64,000 nucleotides of DNA from Haematobia irritans (Eukaryota > Arthropoda > Insecta > Diptera > Muscidae). The DNA lies in contig NC_134399.1 of NCBI RefSeq assembly GCF_050003625.1, positions 154,746,473-154,810,472 of the forward strand. The letters are read 5' to 3'. Below the pieces are notes generated by a model. That model was not told the DNA's origin, did no database searches, and saw nothing but the letters and a program-made list of their open reading frames with translations. Positions 12,277 through 23,863 of this stretch are shown in pieces. The position numbers and the translations under genes are program-made. How positions within the stretch are numbered: the first letter of the stretch is position 1; the number at the start of each line of letters is the position of its first letter.

Positions 12277-12312
12277 AGTCCTGGTCGCATTATCGAGGCG
12301 ATATAATGCACC

Positions 12313-12323
12313 AGAGGGGGAGA
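12313..12323 (+). other. Polypurine tract
   Basis: AGAGGGGGAGA lies just before the 3' LTR and after the Gag-Pol stop, in the place and composition expected for the plus-strand primer. Confidence 0.85.
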
Positions 12324-12324
12324 T

Positions 12325-12813
12325 TGTAGCGGCCGTATTTATTTGCTATCATATGTACTTTATACTATGTGCATTTTTAGTAATTATAATGAACGTTTTG
12401 TATTAAAATTATTTACCTAACTTATATTTCTGCCCTCGAAGGTTTAAATTTTACTGAGAGAAAATATGTTTCATTTATTCCAATATTCATTTTCAAATTG
12501 TTTCACTGGATACTAGACGATATTGAAGATGTAACTCGTCCCTTTAAAAACCATTGCACTTAGATTTAAGTTGTCAGTCATTGTTCACAGAAGAACCTGA
12601 ACAAATAAAGACTTTAAACCGAACCTTACAGCCTTTTCTTTTTGGGAAAACTATAAACTAAAAAATATCCATATAAAAAAACAATATAAACACCAAGACA
12701 CTATCTGACCCTCGGGACTACAGTGGCTGGTGTATAATCTGAGGACGAGTACTGATTTTCTTACTCGTACCAGATTAATAAAATATTATTCATTTAAAAT
12801 ACAGCTTATTACA
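12325..12813 (+). repeat. 3' LTR
   Basis: 489 bp, TGTAGCGG to ACA, apparently identical to the 5' LTR by direct reading. Followed by the target duplication ATGC. Confidence 0.96.
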
Positions 12814-12817
12814 ATGC

Positions 12818-13773
12818 ATATTTATATTTATATTGTATTCATATGCAGTTTTTGTTTTACTTTTTCTCTTGTTTCTATCAATATATATTTATGACGTGTA
12901 TTTGTTTTTTCATGCATAACTTTAAAGTGGATTATATTTTGGAAGAATTGCATGTAGGGGCTGCACGTGGGTGCGTATGAACGAAAAATAATCATACAAC
13001 CCCAAGTACCAATATGAAATTTACAAGCAGTGTTGCCAATATTGGGCTTACTCTTTAGTGGTTGGTGGTGACATTTTTGAGTTGAGGACTGGGTGATTTG
13101 ATGGGACATTTTCGAAATGTAAGGGACTTTCGAAATATTTTCGATATAAAAAATCATTTTTAGATTATTTCTGAAAAGGCGGGGAATTAAATAAAATAAT
13201 TTATCAATGAGGGGGGAAAGCAACTAAAAACGCAATAAAATTTTGGTTTTTAAAGAATAAATTAAAATTCAATTTATTAACGGGGATGTAAGTGTCAAAG
13301 AGAGAGAGTAAGTGTCAGAATGTTTCGATAAGTCATTTGTCATTTTTCAGATCTCGTTGTAATTCAGAGATGTATTTTACAATTAATTATACTTAAAACT
13401 AACAAGGTGTCAACCTGAACAATTTCCGATTAAAAAGATGACTAAAGTTGAATATGTTACCAATTAAAACTTAATTCATTAATTTATATTAATCAAAATA
13501 TATAATAAAAACAGTTAAGAAATGAGTGACAAATTTTACTTTTTTAATTGAAATAATAATTATCTCAAATAAAATTTTATTTCAATGAAAATATTTCATT
13601 TAAAAAATAAAATTGAACATTTTGTTCGGAAATAATTAGTTTTTGGAAATATACATTGGATAATTGCAATTTGACTTAAATGAACAGAATTATAATTGGA
13701 AAACTTATAAGAAAATATAAAATCTTATAAACTTACAAGAAAAATATGTCACCTAAAGCTAAGATAATTATAA
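12818..13773. other. No gene seen; AT-rich DNA with a possible hAT end
   Basis: 'cagtgttgccaatattgg' at about 13027 resembles a hAT-type terminus, but no partner end or 8-bp duplication was found. The rest is AT-rich with no supported frame. Confidence 0.45.
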
Positions 13774-14341
13774 CCCAGCAAAAAAAAAAACGTCGCCAAA
13801 AAAGTAATGAAAATGTCCTTTTTGGATCCGGAAGTGGTGCAAAATTGACGCAGAAGCGATGAATTTTACATGGGCTTGTCATAGGACGGAAGTCCTCCAT
13901 TTCAACTGCCGGTGCACTGAATTTGCATCACTTCTTTAGGTGTGATCCGAATTCAATGTTTTGGGTGTAAATTAAAAAATTCTGTGATATTTTGTCAAAT
14001 AAATAATTTTTATAAATTTTTATAATTGTTAATGGATTCTAACGCTTGTCTGAAACGTTTGAACTCAAATATTTTCAAAAATTCACAATTTCTTCAGATT
14101 GAAATTAGCATTTTTTTCGACAAAATTTAATTGATTTGTACCATTTTATAAATGTTTTTAAACAATTTGAAACAAAAAAAGTTAAAATTACCCATTAAAA
14201 ATATGAAAAAAGCGTGTTATAAAAAATTGAATGAAAAGAACTTCCTGTGTAGTTAAAATAAAGAACATCATTGGAAGAACATCTTCTGGAAGTGCTTTTA
14301 AAGTTGTGCCTTTTGAAGAACTTCCAAATTTTTATGCTGGG
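13774..14341. mobile_element. CCCAGC-ended MITE
   Basis: Starts 'cccagcaaaaaaaaaacg' and ends 'tttttatgctggg', inverted termini of about 7 bp plus an A run. Internal words such as 'ttttggatccg', 'acatgggcttgtcata' and 'ttctaacgcttgtctgaaa' recur at 32836, 37440, 46543, 54925 and 59470. No clear target duplication and no transposase. Superfamily unknown. Confidence 0.65.
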
Positions 14342-15470
14342 AAATAAATACACAATACTACAATAAATAATTTATTTCAGATATAAAATCTAGTAAGGAA
14401 TGTCTTAACTTCTATATAAAATTTTGTCTATTTTTTTTTTCTGTAAAAAATTTTGTCCAAATTTTGTTCCCATAGAAAATTTCGCCAAAAATCTAATTCT
14501 ATAGAAAATTTGGTCATAAATTAATAATAATTTTTATTCTTATAGAAAAAATATTTTTGTTTGAATTTTTTCAAAATTTTATTTCTATAGAAATTTTATT
14601 TCTATAGAATTCTTATTTTATAAATTTTGTTTCTGCAGACAATTTTATAAAAATTTTATTCCTACAGAAAATTTTGTCAAAATCTTTTTTCTATAGAAAA
14701 TTTTGTCCAAATTTTATTTCTAAAAATTTTTGTCAAAATTTTATTTTTACAGAAAATTTTGTCCAAATTTTATTTCTATAGGAAATTTTGTCAGAATTTA
14801 ATTTTTATGGAAAATTTTGTCAAAATTTTATTCCTGTAGATTTTCTTTTTTTTTTTTTCATTTTATACCTATAGAAAATTTCGTCAAAATTTTATTCCTA
14901 CAGAAAATTTTATCAAAATTTTATTTCTATTAAAAAAATATTTTTTTTTTTCAAATGTTGTTCAAATTATATTTCTATGGATAATTTTTTCAAAATTTTA
15001 TTTTATAGAAAATTTATTTCCGCAGAAAATTTTATCAAATTTTATTCCTACATAAAATTTTGTCAAAATCTTTTCTATGGAAAATTTTGTCCAAATTTTA
15101 TTTCTAAAAATTTTTGTCAAAATTTTATTCCTATAGAAAATTTTGTCCAAATTTTATTTCTATAGGAAATTTTGGCAAAATTTCATTTTTATGGAAAATT
15201 TTATCAAAATGTTATTTCTATAGATTTTTTTCATTTTATACCTATAGACAATTTCGTCAAAATTTTATTCCTACAGAAAATGTTATCAATATTTTATTCC
15301 TATTAAAAAAGTATATTTTTTAAATATTGTTCAAATTTTATTTCTATGGATAATTTTGTCAACATTTTATTTTATAGAAAATTTTGCCAAAATTTTATTT
15401 CCATAGAAAATTTTGTCAAAAATTTATTTCTATAGAAATTTTTTTCAAAATTTTATTTCTACAGAAAATT

Positions 15471-15614
15471 TGCGAATTCTAGCAATCTACCAGGTATGTG
15501 GTCAGATGTGAGTTGTGAGACAGATGTGGGTTCTGAGACAATATTTGCTACTTGATGTTAGTTTATGGCAACCAGACAAAATGTTTTCCACATCGGTTCA
15601 TGCTTACAAATATC
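15471..15614 (+). repeat. 144-bp spacer segment, copy 1
   Basis: From 'tgcgaattctagcaat' to 'cttacaaatatc'. The same segment recurs at 16574, 17787 and, truncated at its left, 18450. It marks a higher-order unit of minisatellite plus spacer. Confidence 0.9.
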
Positions 15615-16189
15615 AAAATTTTATTTATATAAAAAAATTTTGTCAAAATCTTATTTCTATGGAAAATTTTGTCCAAATTTTATTTCTATAGGAAATTTTC
15701 TCAAAATTTTATTTCTATAGGAAATTTTCTCAAAATTTTATTTCTATAGGAAATTTTCTCAAAATTTTATTTCTATAGAATTCTTATTTTGTAAGTTTTA
15801 TTTCTGTAGAAAATTTTACCAAAATTTTATTTATATAAAAAATTTTTGTCAAAATTTTATTCATACAGAAAATTTTGTCAAAATCTTTTTTCTATGGAAA
15901 ATATTGTCCAAATTTTATTTCTAAAAATTTTTGTCTAAATATTATTCCTATAGAAAATTTTATCCAAATTTTATTTCTATATGAAATTTTGTCAAAATTT
16001 TATTTTTTATAGAAAATTTTGTAAAAATTTTATTTGTATAAAAAATTGTGTCAACATTTTATACTTATACTTATAGTTTTTTTTTTTTAATTTTATACCT
16101 ATAGACAATATCGTCAAAATTTTATTCCTAAAGAAAATTTTATCAAAATTTTATCCCTATAGAAAATTTTATCAATATTTTATTCCTAT

Positions 16190-16398
<209 letters not shown>

Positions 16399-16573
16399 TT
16401 TGACAAAATTTTATTGCTATGGAAAATTGTGTCAAAAATTTATTTCTATAGAAAATTTTGTTAAAATTTTATTTCTATAGAAAATTTTGTCAACATTTTA
16501 TTTCTATAGAAAATTTTGTCAAAATTTTATTTCTATAGAAAATGTTGTCAAAGTTTTATTTCTATAGAAAATT

Positions 16574-16717
16574 TGCGAATTCTAGCAATCTACCACGTAG
16601 GTGGTCAGATGTGAGTTGTGAGTTAGATGTGGGTTCTGAGACAATATTTGCTACTTGATGTTAGTTTATGGCAACCAAACAAAATTTTTTCCACATCCGT
16701 TCATACTTACAAATATC
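16574..16717 (+). repeat. 144-bp spacer segment, copy 2
   Basis: Same 144-bp length as copy 1, with a few substitutions. It starts 1103 bp after copy 1. Confidence 0.9.
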
Positions 16718-17786
16718 AAAATTTTATTTATATAAAAAATATTGTCAAAATCTTATTTCTATGGAAAATTTTGTCCAAATTTTATTTCTATAGGAAATTT
16801 GGTAAAAATTTTATTTCTATAAAATACTTATTTTGTAAGCTTTATTTCTGTAGAAAATGTTATCAAAATTTTATTTATATAAAAAAATTTTGTCAAAATT
16901 TTATTCCTATAGAAAATTTTGTCCAAATTTTATTTCTATAGGAAATTTTGTCAAAATTTTATTTTTATAGAAAATTTTGTAAAAAAATTATTTGTATAAA
17001 AAATTGAGTAAAAATGTTCTACCTATAGTTTTTTTTTTTTTAATTTTATACCTATAGACAATATCGTCAAAATTTTATTCCTATTAAAATATATATATAT
17101 ATATATATATTTTTTTTTTAAATTTTGACAAAATTTTATTCCTATTAAAAAAAATATATTTTTTTTTAAAAATTTTGACAAAATTTTATTTCTATGGAAA
17201 ATTGTGTCAAAAATTTATTTCTATAGAAAATTTTGTCAAAATTTTATTTCTAGGGAAAATTTTGTCAACATTTTATTTCTATAGAAAATTTTGTAAAAAT
17301 TTTATTCCTATAGAAAATTTTAACAAAATTTTATTCTTATTAAAAAATATATATTTTTTTAAAAAAATTTGACAAAATTTTATTTCTATGGAAAATTGTG
17401 TCAAAAATTTATTTCTATAGAAAATTTTGTCCAAATTTTATTTCTATAGGAAATTTTGTCAAAATTTTATTTTTATGGAAAATTTTGTCCAAATGTTATT
17501 CCTATAGATGTTTTTTATTTTATACCTATAGACAATTTCGTTAAAATTTTATTCCTATTAATTTTTTTTTAATTTTGTCCAAATTTTATTTCTATGGATA
17601 ATTTTGTCAAAATTCAAAATTTTATTTTATAGAAAATTTTGTCGAAATTTTATTTCTATAGCAAATTTTTTCAAAATTTTATTTCTATAGATTTTTTTTT
17701 TGTCAAAATTTTATTTCTATAGAAAATTTTGTCAAAATTTTATTTCTATAGAAAATTTTGTCAAAGTTTTATTTCTGTAGAAAATT

Positions 17787-17930
17787 TGCGAATTCTAGCA
17801 AGCTACCAGGTAGGTGGTCAGATGTGAGTTGTGAGAGAGATGTGGGTTCTGAGACAAGATTTGGTACTTGATGTTAGTTTATGGCAACCAAACAAAAAAT
17901 TTTCCACATCGGTTCATACTTACAAATATC
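17787..17930 (+). repeat. 144-bp spacer segment, copy 3
   Basis: Same length as copies 1 and 2, beginning 1213 bp after copy 2. Includes 'ggtggtcagatgtgag' and 'atggcaaccaaac'. Confidence 0.9.
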
Positions 17931-18449
17931 GAAATTTTATTTATATATATATATATATTTTTTAAATCTTATTTCTATGGAAAATGTTGTCCAAATTTTA
18001 TTTCTAAAAGTTTTTGTCAAAATTTTATTCCTATAGAGAATTTTTGTCAAAATTTTATTTCTATAGGAAATTTTCTCGAAATTTTATTTCTATAGAAAAT
18101 TTGGACAAAATATTATTTGTAAAAAAAATTGTGTCAAAATCTTATTTCTATGGAAAATTTTGTCCAAATTTTATTTCTAAAAGTTTTTGTCAAAATTTTA
18201 TTCCTATAGAGAATTTTTGTCAAATTTTTATTTCTATAGGAAATTTTCTCAAAATTTTATTTCTATAGAAAATTTGGTCACAATTTTATTTGTATAAAAA
18301 ATTGTGTCAAAATTTTATTCCTATAAATTTTTTTTATTATTTTCTTTTTTTATTTTATCAAAATTTTATTCCTATTAAAAAAAAATATTTTTTTGAAAAA
18401 TTTTGTTCAAATTCAATTTTTTTATGGAAAATTTTGTCAAAATTTTATA

Positions 18450-18570
18450 GTAGGTGGTCAGATGTGAGTTTTGAGACAGATGTGGAATCTGAGACAATAT
18501 TTGGTACTTGATGTTAGTGTATGGCAACCAAACGAACATTTTTCCACATCGGTTCATACTTACAAATATC
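18450..18570 (+). repeat. 144-bp spacer segment, copy 4 (left-truncated)
   Basis: Begins within the segment at 'aggtggtcagatg' and runs to 'cttacaaatatc', after which the sequence continues as a HINE-like fragment rather than minisatellite. This shows what lay next to the spacer at the array edge. Confidence 0.85.
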
Positions 18571-18700
18571 CCCCATATAAACCGATTTCCGGAGCTTCCT
18601 GAAGGTGCAAATTTTTATTCGATCCCATTTAAATTTGGTTCTCTTTTTGCCATGCGAATGCGAAGTTCAACCAAATTGGAGCAGATTCAATTAAACAGTT
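18571..18700 (+). repeat. HINE-like monomer fragment
   Basis: 'ccccatataaaccgattt' and following text resemble the HINE monomer phrase. It is joined without a break to spacer copy 4, suggesting that the spacer itself derives from a HINE-like repeat. Confidence 0.5.
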
Positions 18701-19054
18701 AATTTGTTTCATAAATTTTGTGATTGCATCAGACAACAATTTTGTCGATATACGTTAGAAGCGCTAGCATAATTTTTGTTTTAAATTTTCGAAAAAAATG
18801 AATCGGGAATATAGACATTGGGAGCGCAAATTAGTAATGACGGGATTAATAACAAATGTCGTAGTTCGGGATATAATTTCAGTATTTTTTATGCGTAATA
18901 CAACAATATTGAAATTATATTCATGTCATAAATTCATTTCATAACTTTAAATTTCAGTATGATTTTTTTTTTTTTTTGTATTGCATCGTTACTGATAATG
19001 AAAAGTAGATGCCTTAATATCGACGGCGAATATCGTGGGACCCATTGGGTATGG
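18701..19054. other. No gene seen; possible leader of transposase relic
   Basis: AT-rich sequence with no supported frame. It lies upstream of the rosa-like relic at 19190 and could include its degraded 5' part. Confidence 0.35.
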
Positions 19055-19175
19055 TTTACTATGAGTCAGTCAGCACTCAGTGATAAGGGAGAAGTTCAAC
19101 AATGTGGTATCACAATGGACTGAATAGTCTAGTTGAGCCTGATACATCGGGCTGCCACCTAACCTAACCTAACCA
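19055..19175 (+). mobile_element. SINE 3' fragment
   Basis: Matches the last about 120 bp of the SINE at 5866-6209, including 'gtggtatcacaatggactg' and a CCTAA tail. The tRNA-like head is missing. Confidence 0.85.
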
Positions 19176-19189
19176 TCATTTTATGGTCA

Positions 19190-19545
19190 ATTAATCGAAG
19201 CCGCTATTCGTGTTATTGTGACTAAATTTTGCACTAAATTTACATATATGGACATTAAATCACCAACACGCTTACATACATGCAAACTGAAGAAAATATC
19301 GCGGTGTACCGGTCTGTATTAATTATGACCATCAACCATCGCCGTTCCCAGAAATTGGGAACTCAACATTATGGAAAAATTTGCAGAAGGTTTTAGGTTT
19401 TAAGCCTTTCCAAATACATCTGGTTGAAGAAATGAGCCCGAACAAAATACCGCAGAATTTTTGGTGAATGGGCTCTCAGAAAGTTGGCCGAAGATCCAGT
19501 TTTTTATCTAAAAATTGTGATCAAGCTCATTTTTGGCTCAATTGA
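19190..19545 (+). pseudogene. Rosa-like transposase relic
   Basis: Translated in pieces, the stretch gives RVIVTKF, DIKSPTR, RRSQKLG and SPNKIPQ, then QAHFWLN, in the same order as the rosa-like transposase at 39494 and 41663. Many stops and frameshifts are present and the sequence is much more diverged than the three copies at 39-62 kb. It is an older related lineage. No terminal repeats were found. Confidence 0.75.
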
Positions 19546-20524
19546 AATGAAATGATACAGTATCGTTTCCTTAAACTTATTGGTAGCTTGAGTTGGTTTA
19601 TTGCTTAAATGAGGCTTAAAATGTCACCGCCGAACCTCATATGATATGGCACAATTTAATTATTAGTACAGGATATAGACCACCCTACATTTATTGCCAA
19701 AATACCAAAATATTTTCCCCATATATCTAATATTAGGTATTAAAGGAGTTCTCATGGACATTAATTTACAGCAACAATATTAATTGGAATAAAATAAATG
19801 AAAATTTTCTATTGCAAACCACATAGAGTGCAAAGCCAAGGATGATTTCTAGTGTATTGTGTAAAGTAAGCAATTACTAAATTCTTAGAGAAAAATCATG
19901 GAGTTGTTTAGCTTCATTCTATCTACAATGCCACAAAATTCTACCGTAAACTAAGAAATTTATTGGCAGTTAATTTTGCTTCGAATCCTATTGCATGCTT
20001 CCACACAGAGGCTACATATGTTTTATTGGAACAAATTCTTTCATTTGTAGCTGAGTCTGTCCTATCGTTATTTTATCTATGGATGCGGATGTTCAGTAAG
20101 TTGGTATGAGATATTTGTATTCGTATGCTTTTGTTAGAGTATTAGTAGATGGTATTAGTTTTAGAACCATCGACAACAACGATGACGACGACAACGACGA
20201 CGATGTTCTGAGAACAAATTGCATGTGGGAATATTACAGTTGTAGTCCAAGTAAAAACTTACAAAAGCTTTAACAAACTTCTCCAACAAATATGTTAACA
20301 TATTAAGATAGGAATGCATTAGATTGGGTCCAGATTGTACAATTTGCAATAGAAATATGCTTAAATTGTGGGATGACTCTCGTACCAGGTTTTTTAACGA
20401 ACCCTTAATGGTCATTTATTGCAGAGTCCATCAGTCGTTTTGAAATAACAATCCAAGCTCTTTCCAATAATCTATGACTACAGTGTTCAGTGTTTTTATT
20501 TTCAGGTTATTTGGTTCAATCTAA
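19546..20524. other. No gene seen
   Basis: AT-rich DNA without shared repeats. A short CGA/CAA-rich patch lies at 20168-20205. A minus-strand frame of 84 codons here has no recognisable domain. Confidence 0.45.
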
Positions 20525-21582
20525 ACAAGTATACACGGCCGTAAGTTCGGCCAGGCCGAATCTTATGTACCCTCCACCATGGATTGCGTAGAAACTTCTA
20601 CGAAAGACTGTCATCCACACATTTCAACTCACTCGGATGAAATTAGCTCCTCCAAGAGGCTCCAAAACCTAATCTCGGGATCGGTTTATATGGGGGCTTT
20701 AAGTGATTAAGGACTGATATGGACCACTTTTGGCATGGTTGTTAAATATCATATACTACCACCACTTACCAAATTTCAACCAGATCGGATGAATGTTGCT
20801 TCTCCAGAAGGCATCGGAGGTCAAATCTGGCGATCGGTTTATATGGGAGCTATATATAATTATGGAGTGATAGGAACCAATTCCTGCATGATTGTTGGAT
20901 ACCATATACTAACATCACGCACCAAATTTCAACCGAATGGGAAGAATTTTGCTCTTCCAAGGTGCTCCGGAGGTCAAATCTGGGGATCGGTTTTATTGGG
21001 CCTATATATAATTATGGACCGATATCTGCATTTTTGCATGGTTGTTTGAGGCCATATATTAACACCATGTACCAAATTTCAGCCGGATCGGATGAAATTT
21101 GTCTTTCTTAGAGGCTCCGCAAGCCAAATCGGGGGATCGGTTTATATGGGGGCTATATATAATTATGGACCGATGAGAACCAATTTTTGCATGGTTGTTA
21201 GAGACCATATACTAACACCATGTACCAAATTTCAGACGGATCTTATGAAATTTGCTTCTCTTAGAGGCCTCGCAAGCCAAATTTGGGGGTCCGTTTATAT
21301 GGGGGCTAACGTAAAAATGGACCGATATGGCCCATTGGCAATACCATTCGACCTACATCAATAACAACTACTTGTGCCAAGTTTCAAGTCGATAGCTTGT
21401 TTCGTTCGGAAGTTAGCGTGATTTCAACAGACGGACGGACGGACGGACATGCTCAGATCGACTCAGAATTTCACCACGACCCAGAATATATATACTTTAT
21501 GGGGTCTTAGATCAATATTTCGATGTGTTACAAACGGAATGACAAAGTTAATATACCCCCCATCCTATGGTGGAGGGTATAA
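20525..21582 (+). mobile_element. HINE family A1 element
   Basis: Starts 'acaagtatacacggccg' followed by the palindrome 'ttcggccaggccgaa'; ends 'ggtggagggtataa', which is inverted relative to 'taccctccaccat' near the start. Between them are monomers of 151-153 bp (the 'ctatat' anchor at 20850, 21002, 21153 and 21306) and a GGAC tract at about 21425-21447. The text after the tract ('agatcgactcag', 'tatactttatggggtc') resembles Drosophila DINE-1 as I remember it. No protein is expected. Confidence 0.65.
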
Positions 21583-22067
21583 AAATGGATACCAAATTTT
21601 TAAGGCCCAAACCAGAGATCATCATAGTACTTGGGTTTCCAGAAAAAGAAAACCCAACAGGATAAATTTTAATTTCGATCGAAAACCACATCGACTACTT
21701 CAACACCTCGCTTATATAGGGTATGTAATAAGAACTAATTAATTATGCTTTTCGACCTTCGAAGATTCTACTTTAATTTTGGATTCCGTGACTTTACAAA
21801 AAAAGTCGCAACATTTTAGTCTAAAGTCGACTCCACAAAAACATCGACATCCCATTCTACTGTAATTAATCAAAACGTTAACTTTCGGTCGCCGTATTTT
21901 CCAAAATATAAAGAACTATTAACTTCGAAAATTTGAAGTCGATTTTTGGTAATTGTCAAATACGACTAATCGATTTTTGATATTTGTACACATCGATTCA
22001 CATATCAACAGTGATGAATTTTATCTTCTATTATTGAGGGGTGCCTATGGATAAAAAAATGTCCAAA
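21583..22067. other. No gene seen
   Basis: Unassigned AT-rich DNA between two HINE A copies. It contains several 'tcgatttttg' words but no clear repeat boundary. Confidence 0.4.
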
Positions 22068-22425
22068 ATCGATTTTTCGGCGAATTGACCAGTTCCCAAA
22101 AATTATTATTGCGTTTTAAGAAGGTTTTATTGATTTGAATAATTTTTTTGCATACTTAAGTTAAATTAATTAAAAAGTGGGAAAATTATACACATTTACA
22201 TAAATAGTTCAGAATTCCTATTTTTCAGAACTCCAAAACTAAGAAATCGATTTTTCGGCGAATTGACCAGTTCCCAAAAATTATTATTGCGATTTAAGAA
22301 GGTTTCATTGATTTGAATAATTTTTTTGCATACTTAAGTTAAATTAATTAAAAAGTGGGAAAATTATACACATTTACATAAATAGTTCAGAATTTCTATT
22401 TTTCAGAACTCCAACACTAAGAAAT
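22068..22425 (+). repeat. 178-bp tandem duplication (two copies)
   Basis: The segment starting 'atcgatttttcggcg' at 22068 is repeated at 22246 with only a few differences over the full 178 bp. It ends just before the next HINE A element. Confidence 0.93.
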
Positions 22426-22452
22426 TGTCTTTAACAAGTGAACAAAGAATTA

Positions 22453-23005
22453 ACATGTATATACCTGGCCAGGCCGAATCTTATGTACCCTCCACCATGG
22501 ACCGCGTAGAAAATTCTACTAATTGTGATAACAACCATATATTAACGCCACGAACCAAATTTCAACTGGATCGGATAACATTTGCTCCTTCAAGAAGCTC
22601 CAAAAGCCAAATCTGGGGACTGGTTTATATGGAGTCTATATATGATATTTATGGACCGATATGGAACAATTTTTGCATATTTGTTAGAGACCCTGTACTA
22701 ACACCACGAACCAAATCTCAACCGGATGGGATGGAATTTACTCCTCCTAAAGGCTCTGGAAATAAAATCAGGGAATCCGTTTATATGGGCCGATATATAT
22801 TATTATGGACCAATTTTGGCATGAATGTTAGATGCCATATACTAAAACCACGAAAGAAATTTACACCGGACCGGATGATATTTGCTTCTCTAAGAGACTC
22901 CGCATGCCAAATCTGGCGGTCCGTCTATATGGGAGCTATACGTTAAAGTGGTCCGATATGGCCCATTTGCAATATCATCCGACCTACATCAATAGCAACT
23001 ACTCC
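22453..23005 (+). mobile_element. HINE family A1 element, 3' end lost
   Basis: Begins 'acatgtatatacctgg' with the GGCCAGGCC palindrome and 'taccctccaccatgg', runs through three monomers and stops in 'aatagcaactactcc'. The GTCY tract and right terminus are missing; a different repeat rich in 'aaacatat' follows. Confidence 0.65.
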
Positions 23006-23406
23006 CAAACATATTTTGCTTCAAGCATATAAATTTTTGGGTATTGCCCAAACATTTATATGTTTGATTTCTTCCAATATATAATATGTTTGGAAGCATA
23101 TTGGTCTAAACAATATAATATGTTTGGGTAGTCTAAGTTCCAAACATTATGTATTTTTCCATCCAAATTCAATAATGTTGTCTTCCAAAAAACTATATGT
23201 TATTATGTGAACATATAATATGTTTGGAGGCATTTTGGACCCAAAAATATTATATGCTGAGAAGAACTTTCTCCCTAAGAATATTGTGCTCAAAAATTTT
23301 TTTCTTCCTAATTGTATATTGCCTCCCATTTTTTTCACTTCCACCTCTTTCTGTAATACAAACATTGTAGGAGAAATTATTAAATTTTATATTTTTTTTT
23401 TTAATT

Positions 23407-23470
23407 TTACCTTCTGCCGGACGGGGATTCGAATAGCGGACCACACTAACCACTGGCCTACGTAGCTATT
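23407..23470 (-). other. tRNA-like promoter head (inside repeat)
   Basis: On the minus strand it reads 'ccagtggttagtgtgg' (A-box region) and 'ctattcgaatccccg' (B-box region), as in an RNA polymerase III tRNA promoter. It corresponds to the head at 41270-41346. It is part of a repeat, not a functional tRNA gene. Confidence 0.6.
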
Positions 23471-23593
23471 ATGGTCATCAAGAGATAATTATCGTTATAA
23501 GTTATATTTATATAGCATAGCTTGCGGCGCCCACGAGCCGATGCAAACATAACATTGTTTAACAACATAACATTGTCAAACATACATTTGTTG

Positions 23594-23672
23594 GCAGCGT
23601 GGAGCAGTGGTTGGTCGTCCGCCTTGCGTGACAGGGGTCCTGGGTTCGATCCCTGCTTCGACTAACACCATT
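23594..23672 (+). other. tRNA-like promoter head (inside repeat)
   Basis: 'gtggagcagtggttgg' gives an A-box-like stretch and 'gggttcgatccctg' a B box, about 35 bp apart. A run of T follows at about 23680, a possible polymerase III stop. It points away from the head at 23407-23470, so the pair is divergent. The same pair exists in the 39.8-41.7 kb element. Confidence 0.65.
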
Positions 23673-23863
23673 TTTTTTTTTAATATATTTTTTAACATAT
23701 ATTCCAGATTCGTTCGGAAGTTCCCGAAAAGGTGTTCAGCATTACATACTATTGTATTAAATTTTTACTACGAAATTGTAAAGTGTGTTTTATAAAAGAC
23801 TTAAAGTCAGAAAAGAAAAATGCTTGATATAAACGAAATGGACTGTGTTCAAATCAAATATTT

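Larger units (their letters stand above)
6354..12813 (+). mobile_element. Complete Ty3/gypsy LTR retrotransposon
   Basis: A 6460-bp element with 489-bp LTRs at both ends, a tRNA-Lys-type primer site, one Gag-Pol frame and a purine tract. A 4-bp duplication ATGC flanks it (6350-6353 and 12814-12817). The two LTRs read as identical by eye and the frame is intact, so it inserted recently. There is no envelope gene: only 48 bp lie between the Gag-Pol stop and the right LTR. The coding order integrase after RNase H marks Ty3/gypsy rather than Ty1/copia. Confidence 0.97.

Noticed and set aside
12277..12324. Envelope gene downstream of Gag-Pol
   Set aside because: Only 48 bp separate the stop codon from the 3' LTR, including the purine tract.
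13027..13220. hAT element from a 'cagtgttgcc' end
   Set aside because: No inverted partner or 8-bp duplication was found.
23594..23672. Functional tRNA gene
   Set aside because: A and B boxes are present, but the stems pair poorly and the same head recurs within a repeat family.
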